Origin: Treponema sp.
GTDB lineage: Bacteria; Spirochaetota; Spirochaetia; Treponematales; Treponemataceae
NCBI GenBank assembly: GCA_016296205.1
Contig: JAEDJS010000034.1
Span: 1-22,560, forward strand
Reading direction: 5' to 3'
DNA: 22,560 bases
In this document: positions 8,207-15,616 of the stretch, piece by piece
How positions within the stretch are numbered: position 1 is the first letter of the stretch
Layout: each line of letters begins with the position of its first letter
Translations under genes and position numbers: made by a program
Notes under the pieces: model-generated
What the model saw: the letters and a program-made list of their open reading frames with translations, nothing else
What the model was told of the DNA's origin: nothing
Databases searched by the model: none

Positions 8207-9105
8207 TGACTGATAAAAGTAAAATTATTCTCTCCAGTGTGGGGTTGGTAATTACTGCCGCCATCTGGGGGTTTGCATTTGTTATTGTAAAAGATTCACT
8301 TAATGATGTGGGACCTGTCTGGATGATGGCATTCAGATTTACCATTGCCAGTATCTTATTTTCTATTGTATTTGTAAAGAAATTTTCAAAACTGAATAAG
8401 ACTACTTTGTTCCATGGAGCACTTCTTGGATTCTGGATTTTTGCGGCTTATGCTTTCCAGACAATCGGATGTAATTATACAACGGCCGGTAAAAATGCTT
8501 TTCTTACGACAATTTATGTAATTCTTGTTCCTCTTATTGCCTGGCCTGTATATAAAAGACGGCCAAAATGGTATGTTGCTCTGGCTGCAATTTTGAGTAT
8601 TACAGGAATTGGGCTTTTGGCTTTGCAGAAAGGTGAAGATTCAATTTTATCTATGAATGTTGGCGATGTGCTTACACTTATCTGCGGAATTTTTTATGCT
8701 GTCCATATTGTATGCGTAGAAAAATTCAACATCAGCGAAGACCCCATTCTCCTAACATGCCTTCAGTTTATATTCAGTGCAATTTTTAGCTGGATGATGG
8801 CTCCAGTTTATGATGGTGCAATGCCGGTGCATGTGTTTAAAGACAGTCACGTAATTTTAAGCATGATGTATCTTGGTGTTTTTAGCACAATGATTGCGTT
8901 TATGCTTCAGAATATTGGGCTTAAATTTGTTCCCGGACCATTGGCCAGTCTGTTTATGAGTCTGGAAAGTGTTTTTGGTGTATTGTTCAGTGCAATTTGT
9001 CTTGGCGAAAAATTAACCGGCAGAATGTATCTTGGCTGTGTGTTGATTTTTGCTGCCATTGTAATTGCCGAAGTATTGCCAGGGTTAAAAAAAACGAATA
9101 CTTAA
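8206..9105 (+). CDS. EamA/DMT-superfamily transporter
   Basis: This is an integral inner-membrane protein of 299 residues, with about ten hydrophobic segments arranged as two EamA repeats. Each begins with a pattern like the AAIWGFAFVIVKDSL near residues 18-32. The conserved Arg of the second helix is in AFRFTIAS (about 42-49). The C-terminal repeat ends in GRMYLGCVLIFAAIVIAEVL. Substrates in this superfamily range from amino acids to nucleotide sugars, and nothing here identifies the cargo. The ATG overlaps the glgP stop by one base, which implies translational coupling to glycogen phosphorylase. A metabolic link to sugar phosphates is possible but unproven. It converges on the FAD dehydrogenase gene, and no convincing terminator lies in the 44-nt gap. 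Confidence 0.88.
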   Translation: MTDKSKIILSSVGLVITAAIWGFAFVIVKDSLNDVGPVWMMAFRFTIASILFSIVFVKKFSKLNKTTLFHGALLGFWIFAAYAFQTIGCNYTTAGKNAFLTTIYVILVPLIAWPVYKRRPKWYVALAAILSITGIGLLALQKGEDSILSMNVGDVLTLICGIFYAVHIVCVEKFNISEDPILLTCLQFIFSAIFSWMMAPVYDGAMPVHVFKDSHVILSMMYLGVFSTMIAFMLQNIGLKFVPGPLASLFMSLESVFGVLFSAICLGEKLTGRMYLGCVLIFAAIVIAEVLPGLKKTNT

Positions 9106-9149
9106 TAAGGATGTGGTCTAATTTAATGGCTTGGGGGACAAACAGCACA

Positions 9150-10796
9150 TTAATTCTTTTCAAAACATTCAATAATTTTTTCTGCGGCGTTTTCACCGTC
9201 CATTGCGGAACTTACAATTCCTCCGCTGTACCCTGAACCTTCGCCGCAAGGAAAAAGATTTTTTACAGCAACACATTCGTAAGTTTTATCATCTCTTTTA
9301 ATTCTTACAGGTGTGCTTGTTCTTGTTTCACTGGCAATAAGAAGTGCCTGGTCGCTGATAAATCCTTTCATTAAATTATTAAACTGCCGGAATCCTGGAA
9401 TAAGTCTTTTAGTCAACTGTTCCGGGAACCACTTAGCAATGTTGCTGGAAACAATTCCCGGTGTATAACTTGTTCTTGGCAATTCTGAACTTAATTTGCA
9501 TTCTAAAAAATCTTTTAAAAGCTGAGCCGGAGCCTGCTGTTTGCTGCCGTTCTGGTATGTAAGCTCTTCCAGCCATGTTCTCCATAACAGACCTTTGATT
9601 TCTTTTGTGCCTGCCTGCTCTGCTTTTTGTTCAAACTCCTGGGGAATATCTTGGGGCCGTGTTTCTACAACAATTGCAGCATTACTCCACAAACTGTTTC
9701 TGGCAGCCGCACTCATTCCGTTTACTACAATCTGATTAGGTCCAGTTGCGCTGGGAACAACAAATCCCCCGGGACACATACAGAAGCTGTAAACTCCACG
9801 ATCTTCCTGCTGGCATGTTAATCTGTATTCGGCAGCGTTCATGTTTTTTGCGTTGTCTTTATATTGAATTTTGTCTATTATTTCCCGAGGGTGTTCAACT
9901 CTCATTCCGACAGCAAAAGTTTTTGCTTCCAGACTTTCCGGAAATTCCTTTGCAAGAATCATGTAAATATCTGTGGCACTGTGACCGGTGGCAAGAATGA
10001 TTTTATGGGCTGTAAAAATTTTTTCTTCTCCGGTTTTTGTGTTCACTGTTTTTACACCATTGCAAATATTACATGTTGAATATTCCACTGATTTTTGAAT
10101 GTTAAAAGAAATTACTTTTGTATCAAAATAAATTTCACCCCCTGATTCAATAATAAATTTGTTCATGGAATTAATTATGGCAGGGAGTTTATTTGTTCCA
10201 ATATGAGGATGAGCGTCTGTGATGATTTTTGGATCGGCTCCAAAATGAGTAAAAATCTGCATAATGCGGCCAACGTTTCCACGCTTGTTGCTTCTTGTAT
10301 AGAGTTTTCCATCGGAGAAGGTTCCAGCACCGCCTTCGCCAAAACAATAATTAGAGTTTTCATCTACAATGTGTTTTGTGCTTATGGCAGCAATGTCTCT
10401 TTTTCTAGTTTGAGTGTCACTTCCTCGTTCAATTATTACTGGTTTGATTCCTTTTTCTAAAAGTTTGAGAGCGGCAAAAATTCCGGCAGGTCCTCCGCCA
10501 ATAATGATTACGGTTTTTCCTTGAAATTTACTGTTGGCATTTTTTATATTAATCCATTCTGGTAAAAGGTTAGTGTTTGGATCAGGAGCAGGTTCTCCAA
10601 TGTAAGCAGTGTATTTTAAAAATAATTTTACTTTGCCATGGCGGGCATCAATGGAACGTTTGTTCTGAATAAACTGAACTTCTTTATTGAAAGTATTTAT
10701 TCCGGATTTTTTTAGTGATTCAAAAAGTTTAGAATTGATTATTGCAGAATTTTTTTCTTCGGCTGGTGTTGCAGTTATTTGAATTTCTTTTACCAT
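9150..10796 (-). CDS. Uncharacterised FAD-dependent dehydrogenase (COG2509 type)
   Basis: The 548-residue flavoprotein has a Rossmann FAD site IIIGGGPAGIFAAL (97-110) with the ribose-binding acidic end IIERG (121-125), and a second FAD-contact segment CGEGSGYSGGIVSSAMDGENAA close to the C terminus. An N-terminal domain of about 90 residues precedes the Rossmann fold, as expected for the COG2509 family of predicted dehydrogenases, whose physiological substrate is unknown. CNICNGVK around 240 could be a metal or redox cysteine pair (CxxC). The ATG at 10796 has no Shine-Dalgarno sequence; a -10-like TAGAAT ends 6 nt upstream. It is divergent from the radical SAM gene across only 56 nt and convergent with the upstream transporter gene. 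Confidence 0.85.
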   Translation of the reverse strand: MVKEIQITATPAEEKNSAIINSKLFESLKKSGINTFNKEVQFIQNKRSIDARHGKVKLFLKYTAYIGEPAPDPNTNLLPEWINIKNANSKFQGKTVIIIGGGPAGIFAALKLLEKGIKPVIIERGSDTQTRKRDIAAISTKHIVDENSNYCFGEGGAGTFSDGKLYTRSNKRGNVGRIMQIFTHFGADPKIITDAHPHIGTNKLPAIINSMNKFIIESGGEIYFDTKVISFNIQKSVEYSTCNICNGVKTVNTKTGEEKIFTAHKIILATGHSATDIYMILAKEFPESLEAKTFAVGMRVEHPREIIDKIQYKDNAKNMNAAEYRLTCQQEDRGVYSFCMCPGGFVVPSATGPNQIVVNGMSAAARNSLWSNAAIVVETRPQDIPQEFEQKAEQAGTKEIKGLLWRTWLEELTYQNGSKQQAPAQLLKDFLECKLSSELPRTSYTPGIVSSNIAKWFPEQLTKRLIPGFRQFNNLMKGFISDQALLIASETRTSTPVRIKRDDKTYECVAVKNLFPCGEGSGYSGGIVSSAMDGENAAEKIIECFEKN

Positions 10797-10802
10797 AAAT
10801 TT

Positions 10803-10808
10803 ATTCTA
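10803..10808 (-). promoter_or_regulatory. -10-like element of the FAD dehydrogenase, predicted leaderless
   Basis: TAGAAT, within TATAGAAT, ends 6 nt before the ATG on the minus strand. There is no ribosome binding site in the interval. The arrangement matches that of five other genes in the window. Confidence 0.45.
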
Positions 10809-10838
10809 TAGGAGATTTAATTTTTTTGCCATAAGTTG

Positions 10839-10844
10839 TATAAT
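10839..10844 (+). promoter_or_regulatory. -10 element of the radical SAM gene, predicted leaderless
   Basis: A consensus TATAAT ends 8 nt before the ATG at 10853, the same spacing as at glgX. Only a run of T lies between, with no Shine-Dalgarno sequence. Confidence 0.6.
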
Positions 10845-10852
10845 TTTTTTTT

Positions 10853-12547
10853 ATGCAGAAAGTGATTGTTTGTTTTACGGTCCTTGTAGAAAGTTCACCT
10901 CAGGCTATTCCGTTAGGAAGTGGGTGTATTGCTTCCAGTTTAAAACAGAGTAAGCTCATAAGTGATAAATATGATGTAGAAATTGTTTCTATTAGCAGGG
11001 AAGAAAAAGATTTTAGTGTATCAAAATGTATTGATAAAATTTGCTGCAACAATGAAATCAGTTTTTTTCTTCCAGGTATTTATGTCTGGAACAGATCTGT
11101 TATTGAAGAAGTTTGTGCTCAAATTAAAAAACGTTTCCCAAATTGTATAATTATTGGTGGCGGCCCGGAATGTACAGCAAATCCTTTTGGCTTTACAAAC
11201 ATTGATTACGCAGTGGCAGGCCAGGGCGAAGCTGCTTGCCGTGAATTAATAGAACAGTTGATATTGAATCCAGATTTTAAAGGAATAAACATTCAGGGAG
11301 TTTATGCAGGCGCCCTTTGCAAAAACTGTAAAAGCAAAGCAGTACCAGGTTTTGCTCTTGCAAAAATTCCTGATTTGCAAAATTTAAGTTCTCCATATTT
11401 AGACGGAACACTGGAATTAAAAAAAGAAGGGGGAGCACTTTGGGAGCTTGCCAGAGGTTGTCCATTTAAATGCAGTTACTGTTATGAAAGTAAAGGCGAA
11501 AAGAAAATCCATTATTTTCCCCAGCAGCGTCTGGAAAAAGAGCTTGAACTTTTTGCAGCAAAAGAAATCAATCAGGTGTTTGTTCTTGATCCAACTTACA
11601 ACGCAAATAAAGAACGAGCACTGGAACTTTTAAAGTTAATCAAACAAAAGGCTCCTGGAATATTTTTTTATTTTGAAGCAAGAGCAGAATTTATTGATCG
11701 TAATCTTGCCAAAGGGTTTGCGCAGATTCCATGCAGTCTTCAAATTGGATTGCAGTCTTGTGATGAACAGGTTTTGCAGATTGTTCACAGGGGTTTTGAT
11801 AAGCAGAAATTTTTGCGGGGTGTAAATATTTTAAATCAGGAAGGAGTTAATTTTGGTTTTGATTTGATTTACGGTTTGCCTGGTGACAGTCTTAATGGTT
11901 TTAAGAAAAGTATTGATTTTGCATTAGGTTTGTATCCAAATAATCTGGAACTGTTCCCATTAAGTGTGCTGCCTGGAACTGATTTGTATGACAGACGCCA
12001 TGAGCTTAAAATTCAATTTCTGGAAACTCCACCTTATTCAATTCTTGGTACAGAAAAAATGGGTTGTCTGGAACTGGAAAAGGCACGGGTAATTAGTTTT
12101 GCAACAAGATTATTTTATACACAGGGTAGAGCCGTTCCATGGTTTAATACTTTATGCAGAAGTTTAAAATGCAGACCAAGCCAGCTTTGTGATGATTTTG
12201 CAAAATATCTTGATGACAAAAAAATCAACAATCATTTAGACTGCTCCAATTTTGAATTTGAACGTATTATGGAAATGCAGATTGATTTTGTTAAAGAAAA
12301 ATTTTTATCAAAAAACATGCAGAAATTATTTTTGCCAATGGAAAATTTAATTAAGTTGAACGGAGCATTTTCGTGTACAGTAAACGACGGTTCAACTCAA
12401 ACTGTAAATTTAAACTATCACCCTCAGGATCTTTTTAGTGAATATGCCACGGATTTGAATTATTTTGCTAAAAATGTTAGAACTTATAACTGTAAAGTAA
12501 AAACATTTGCCGGCAATAATGGTCCGGATTGGAAAATAATAAAATGA
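10853..12547 (+). CDS. Radical SAM protein with N-terminal B12-binding-like domain
   Basis: The 564-residue protein has an N-terminal region (1-150) with the alpha/beta layout of the cobalamin-binding domain seen in B12-dependent radical SAM enzymes, including CIIIGGGPECTANP (98-111) and AVAGQGEAAC (120-129). The radical SAM core follows, with the cluster motif CPFKCSYC (Cys203, Cys207, Cys210). LQIGLQSCDEQVL (about 316-328) and FDLIYGLPGDS are typical of the Elp3/MiaB-like core fold. A cysteine pair, CKNC at 156-159, sits between the domains. The last 150 residues are not recognised; a DUF4080-like tail is possible. The substrate is unknown. The stop overlaps the next start (ATGA), coupling it to a second transporter. 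The start lacks a ribosome site and sits just after a TATAAT. Confidence 0.85.
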   Translation: MQKVIVCFTVLVESSPQAIPLGSGCIASSLKQSKLISDKYDVEIVSISREEKDFSVSKCIDKICCNNEISFFLPGIYVWNRSVIEEVCAQIKKRFPNCIIIGGGPECTANPFGFTNIDYAVAGQGEAACRELIEQLILNPDFKGINIQGVYAGALCKNCKSKAVPGFALAKIPDLQNLSSPYLDGTLELKKEGGALWELARGCPFKCSYCYESKGEKKIHYFPQQRLEKELELFAAKEINQVFVLDPTYNANKERALELLKLIKQKAPGIFFYFEARAEFIDRNLAKGFAQIPCSLQIGLQSCDEQVLQIVHRGFDKQKFLRGVNILNQEGVNFGFDLIYGLPGDSLNGFKKSIDFALGLYPNNLELFPLSVLPGTDLYDRRHELKIQFLETPPYSILGTEKMGCLELEKARVISFATRLFYTQGRAVPWFNTLCRSLKCRPSQLCDDFAKYLDDKKINNHLDCSNFEFERIMEMQIDFVKEKFLSKNMQKLFLPMENLIKLNGAFSCTVNDGSTQTVNLNYHPQDLFSEYATDLNYFAKNVRTYNCKVKTFAGNNGPDWKIIK

Positions 12548-13452
12548 AGATAAAAGACAATGGAATTTTAATTTTAGTAATATGTGCACTTCTCTGGAGT
12601 ATGGGAGGAGTTTTATGTAAGCTTGTTCAATGGGATGGAATCTGCATTAGTGGAACTCGAAGTCTTGTGGCAGGAATTACAATGTGTATTCTTCTTAGAA
12701 CAAGGCCTGTGGTTTACTGCAAAAATGTTGACCAGCAGACAGGAAAATCAACTTTAAATAAAAAACAGACTTTAAATATGTGGATTGCCGCAATTTGTTA
12801 TAGTGCCACAATGATTAGTTATGTTGTAGCAAATAAACTTACTTCCAGTGCAAACGCAATTCTTCTGCAATACACAAGTCCGGTGTATATTATTATTTTT
12901 GGGCCATGGCTTCTTAAAGAAAAAAACAGGTTGAGTGATTATCTGTGTCTTATTGGTGTGCTCTTTGGAATGGTTTTGTTTTTTACTAATTCTTTAGGCG
13001 GAGGAAGCTTTTCTGGAGACATAATTAGTGTGCTTAGTGGAATTACCTGGGGATTCAGTACAATTTTTTTAAGACGAACAGGGGATAAATATTCGTTTAA
13101 TGCTTTTATTCTTGCTCATATAATTACTTTTCTTGTTTCCCTTCCATTTATTGTAATGAGTATTGCGTCAAATGGAATGGTAAGCCGACTCACTTGTGTT
13201 GGAATTCTGATTATGGGAATTTTCCAGATTGGTTTGCCTTCTATTTTATATGCAGCCGGGCTTTCAAAAGTAAGAGCATTAACTGCAAATTTTATTGCAA
13301 TGATAGAACCAATTATGACTCCAGTGTGGGTTGCGATTTTTGTTGGAGAAAAAATTTACTGGAATACAGTTGTTGGAGGCATTCTTGTAATTGGATGCAT
13401 TCTCCTGCGATCTGTATTCCAGCATTTTGGAGCAAAGAAAAAATTGTGTTAG
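12544..13452 (+). CDS. EamA/DMT-superfamily transporter, second copy type
   Basis: This is a polytopic membrane protein of 302 residues from the ATG at 12544, with about ten hydrophobic segments in two EamA repeats. It opens with ILILVICALLWSMGGVLCKL and carries the repeat-associated SGTRSLVAG segment. A second family pattern, SGITWGFSTIFLRR, starts the C-terminal half. A TTG at 12529 is in frame, but the ATG is preferred because it overlaps the radical SAM stop as ATGA, and GGATTGGA about 10 nt upstream can serve as ribosome site. It is only distantly similar by eye to the transporter after glgP. Its coupling to a radical SAM enzyme suggests it may export or import that enzyme's product or substrate, which is inference. 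Confidence 0.86.
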   Translation: MKIKDNGILILVICALLWSMGGVLCKLVQWDGICISGTRSLVAGITMCILLRTRPVVYCKNVDQQTGKSTLNKKQTLNMWIAAICYSATMISYVVANKLTSSANAILLQYTSPVYIIIFGPWLLKEKNRLSDYLCLIGVLFGMVLFFTNSLGGGSFSGDIISVLSGITWGFSTIFLRRTGDKYSFNAFILAHIITFLVSLPFIVMSIASNGMVSRLTCVGILIMGIFQIGLPSILYAAGLSKVRALTANFIAMIEPIMTPVWVAIFVGEKIYWNTVVGGILVIGCILLRSVFQHFGAKKKLC

Positions 13453-13468
13453 CAGTTAGTTTACTGCT
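13451..13468. terminator. Short hairpin overlapping two convergent stop codons
   Basis: AGCAGT (13451-13456) and ACTGCT (13463-13468) form a 6-bp perfect inverted repeat with a 6-nt loop. It covers the last bases of the transporter stop TAG and the whole TAA of the opposing gene. Only three T follow on the plus strand, so it is a weak candidate bidirectional terminator. Confidence 0.35.
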
Positions 13469-14048
13469 TTACAAGGGAATAAATAACGTCAACACATTTA
13501 TCGATCCCAATTTTTGATGAATCAAGACAAATGTCGTAGTATTTTGCTTCCCCAAATTCTGTGTCTGTGTAATAGGAACAATATTTTTTGCGTTTTTTAT
13601 CAACTGCAATAACTTGTGCCTGAACTTTCTGCATTGGCATATTACTCATTTTTTCTGACTGAAGTCTCTCTGCTCTCCAGAAAGAGTCTGCCGTAATAAA
13701 CACGTGGATTGCGTTATCAAATTCTTTTAGAATTGCATTGGCGTTTCTTCCAACAATTACGCATTTCCCATGTTCTGCAATTTTGCGAATAACTTCTTTC
13801 TGAGCTGCAAAAAGTTTTTCGTTTAAAGGACGGTTGTAAAAATCAAAAAGACTCTGCCCAAAACCAAAATTTGTTGGAGCTATTTCGTCTTCTATAACAC
13901 TTTCTGCACCACTGATGCCGGCTTCTTTTGCAGCTTCAAGAATCAGAGCCTTGTCGTAAAATTCCCAGCCAAGTTTTTCGGCAAGACGTTTTCCAATTTC
14001 GCCACCACCAGCTCCAAATTCTCGGCTAATAGTAATAATTTTTGTCAT
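13461..14048 (-). CDS. Cytidylate kinase-like family protein
   Basis: The 195-residue P-loop protein begins MTKIITISREFGAGGGEIGK, the typical N terminus of the cytidylate kinase-like family (PF13189 type), in which GAGGGEIGK is the nucleotide-binding loop. VIVGRNAN (about 94-101) and DKKRKKYCSYYTDTEFG (about 150-166) are further family landmarks, the latter a lid-like basic segment. The true substrate of this family is poorly defined, so CMP kinase activity is not assured. The start at 14048 is chosen over an ATG at 14069 because a perfect AAAGGAGG lies 6 nt before it, within the longer reading. It follows the amino-acid ABC ATPase gene by 42 nt on the same strand and is probably in that operon. 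It is convergent with the transporter, with stops 8 nt apart. Confidence 0.88.
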   Translation of the reverse strand: MTKIITISREFGAGGGEIGKRLAEKLGWEFYDKALILEAAKEAGISGAESVIEDEIAPTNFGFGQSLFDFYNRPLNEKLFAAQKEVIRKIAEHGKCVIVGRNANAILKEFDNAIHVFITADSFWRAERLQSEKMSNMPMQKVQAQVIAVDKKRKKYCSYYTDTEFGEAKYYDICLDSSKIGIDKCVDVIYSLVKQ

Positions 14049-14054
14049 ACAGTG

Positions 14055-14062
14055 CCTCCTTT
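14055..14062 (-). promoter_or_regulatory. Perfect ribosome site of the cytidylate kinase-like gene
   Basis: AAAGGAGG on the minus strand lies 6 nt before the ATG at 14048 and excludes the upstream in-frame ATG at 14069 as the main start. Confidence 0.85.
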
Positions 14063-14090
14063 GGTACATGTGAATTATGCAGATTGATTA

Positions 14091-14831
14091 TTACAGAACT
14101 TTATCCAGGAAACTCTTTGTGCGTTCATTTTTGGGATTTTTAAGAACTTCTTCTGGAGTTCCTTCTTCGATGATATAACCACCATCCATAAAAATTACTC
14201 TGTCTGCAACTTCCCGGGCAAAACCAATTTCGTGGGTAACAACAACCATTGTCATTCCCATGGCTGCCAGTTCTTTCATTACGGCAAGAACTTCACCAAC
14301 CATTTCTGGGTCAAGAGCACTTGTTGGTTCGTCAAAAAGCATAATGCTTGGGTTCATGGCCAGACTTCTTGCAATTGCAACACGTTGTTTCTGACCTCCG
14401 CTAAGTTGAGCAGGATAAACGTCTGCTTTGTCTGCAAGTCCAACACGCTTAAGAAGATTCATTGCATTTTCGTGGGCAGTTGCTTTATTCTGAAGCTTTA
14501 ATTCAGTTGGAGCGAGAGTAATATTGTTGAGAACTGTCATGTTTGCAAAAAGGTTAAAGTGCTGGAAAACCATGCCGATATTTTCACGGATTTTGTTAAG
14601 GTCGGCTTTTTTTGCAGTTATTTCTTCATCGTTTACAATGATTTTCCCGCTTGTTGGAGTTTCAAGGTAGTTCAAGCATCTGAGGAATGTACTTTTTCCA
14701 CTTCCAGAGGGACCAATGATTACAACTACTTCACCTTCTGTAATTTTGCAGGAAATGTCTTTTAAAACTTCCAGCTGACCAAAATTTTTCTTTAAGTTTT
14801 CAACGTTGATTTTTACTTTATCGCTTTTCAT
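14091..14831 (-). CDS. Polar amino acid ABC transporter, ATP-binding protein
   Basis: This is the GlnQ-type ATPase of a type I ABC importer, acting at the cytoplasmic face of the inner membrane. Its 246 residues carry Walker A GPSGSGKST (39-47), the Q-loop VFQHFNL, the signature LSGGQKQRVAIARSL, Walker B IMLFDEPTSALDP and the H-loop VVVTHEIGF. The C terminus ends soon after the H-loop region, as expected for this subfamily, with no regulatory domain. The ATG overlaps the permease gene by 14 nt, and its ribosome site, AAAGGA, lies inside the permease sequence. Substrate is set by the binding protein encoded upstream; polar amino acid is the safest call. Confidence 0.94.
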   Translation of the reverse strand: MKSDKVKINVENLKKNFGQLEVLKDISCKITEGEVVVIIGPSGSGKSTFLRCLNYLETPTSGKIIVNDEEITAKKADLNKIRENIGMVFQHFNLFANMTVLNNITLAPTELKLQNKATAHENAMNLLKRVGLADKADVYPAQLSGGQKQRVAIARSLAMNPSIMLFDEPTSALDPEMVGEVLAVMKELAAMGMTMVVVTHEIGFAREVADRVIFMDGGYIIEEGTPEEVLKNPKNERTKSFLDKVL

Positions 14832-15492
14832 TCTGTTTTATTTTCCTTTCGATTTTTTTAGCTGCCTTGCTAAGAATTGTAATAATCACCAGGTAAATAA
14901 TACCGATGATTGCCCATGTTTCCAAAGATTTAAATGTGTTGCCGGCGATTGTTTTGCCCATGTTTGTAAGTTCAGGATAACCGATGACGCTTAAAATTGA
15001 TGTATCTTTGAGTGTAATTATGAACTGGTTAATAATAGAAGGAATCATCACCTTAAATGCCTGAGGTAAAATGATTTTTCTCATTGTTGTTCCGTAAGAA
15101 AGACCAAGTGAACGGCCTGCTTCCATTTGTCCTTTATCAATACTTTGAATACCGGCTCTGAAAATTTCTGCCATGTAAGCACCACAGTTCATAGACAATG
15201 CAATAGTTCCGGCTTTAAGTGCTGGCAGACGATATCCGGTAATCCCTATCATTTTAATTGCCTGGGGAATACCAAAGTAAATAAAAAATGCAAGAACAAT
15301 AAGAGGAACACCTCGAACTGCATCAACATAAACAGTTCCGATAACATTCAGGATTTTACTTTTACTTACATTACAAAGGGCAAATAAAAGACCGATTAAC
15401 ATAGCAAAAAGAAGTGCCAGAAGAGTTAAAAGGAGAGTGTAGCCTGTAGATCGGATAATTAAATATGAATAATTTTTTAATATATCAAGCAT
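14818..15492 (-). CDS. Polar amino acid ABC transporter, permease
   Basis: This HisM/HisQ-type inner-membrane permease has 224 residues and about five hydrophobic segments. The N-terminal VRGVPLIVLAFFIYFGIPQ is the family's typical RGxPxL motif. The cytoplasmic EAA loop is EAGRSLGLSYGTTMRKIILPQAF, which docks on the ATPase. A single permease gene in the cluster implies a homodimeric channel. The ATG at 15492 has no Shine-Dalgarno sequence, and a consensus TATAAT ends 6 nt upstream. A terminator separates it from the binding-protein gene, so it is probably transcribed mainly from its own promoter, with the ATPase and the cytidylate-kinase-like gene downstream. Confidence 0.93.
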   Translation of the reverse strand: MLDILKNYSYLIIRSTGYTLLLTLLALLFAMLIGLLFALCNVSKSKILNVIGTVYVDAVRGVPLIVLAFFIYFGIPQAIKMIGITGYRLPALKAGTIALSMNCGAYMAEIFRAGIQSIDKGQMEAGRSLGLSYGTTMRKIILPQAFKVMIPSIINQFIITLKDTSILSVIGYPELTNMGKTIAGNTFKSLETWAIIGIIYLVIITILSKAAKKIERKIKQNEKR

Positions 15493-15498
15493 ACGTAG

Positions 15499-15527
15499 AT
15501 TATAAAGGAAAAAAACGATTGTCGCAA
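15499..15527 (-). promoter_or_regulatory. Promoter of the permease operon, predicted leaderless
   Basis: On the minus strand TTGCGA (15527-15522) and TATAAT (15504-15499) are separated by exactly 17 nt, a good sigma-70-type promoter. The -10 box ends 6 nt before the ATG, so the transcript should begin essentially at the start codon. The -35 box lies within the downstream copy of an 18-bp direct repeat. Confidence 0.7.
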
Positions 15528-15556
15528 CATTAAAAGTTGCCGCAACATTAAAAAGA
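15521..15556. repeat. 18-bp direct repeat at the permease promoter
   Basis: Two near-identical 18-bp units, 15521-15538 and 15539-15556, share the core CGCAACATTAAAA. On the transcribed (minus) strand the core reads TTTTAATGTTGCG. The downstream copy supplies the -35 hexamer. The junction also makes GTTGCGGCAAC, a 5-bp inverted repeat. It could be a tandem operator or simply a local duplication. Confidence 0.7.
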
Positions 15557-15558
15557 AT

Positions 15559-15587
15559 AAAAAAGCGCCCTCCGGATTGAAGAGCGC
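15559..15587 (-). terminator. Rho-independent terminator after the binding-protein gene
   Basis: On the minus strand GCGCTCT pairs with AGGGCGC (one G-U) around a 9-nt loop, followed immediately by six T and then ATT. It lies about 30 nt after the binding-protein stop and ahead of the permease promoter. Confidence 0.8.
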
Positions 15588-15616
15588 AAAAATTAATAGA
15601 AAATTGAATTTAACAA

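Noticed and set aside
9106..9149. Terminator between the convergent transporter and FAD dehydrogenase genes
   Set aside because: The only inverted repeat, TTAATG with CATTAA, has a 19-nt loop and no T tract.
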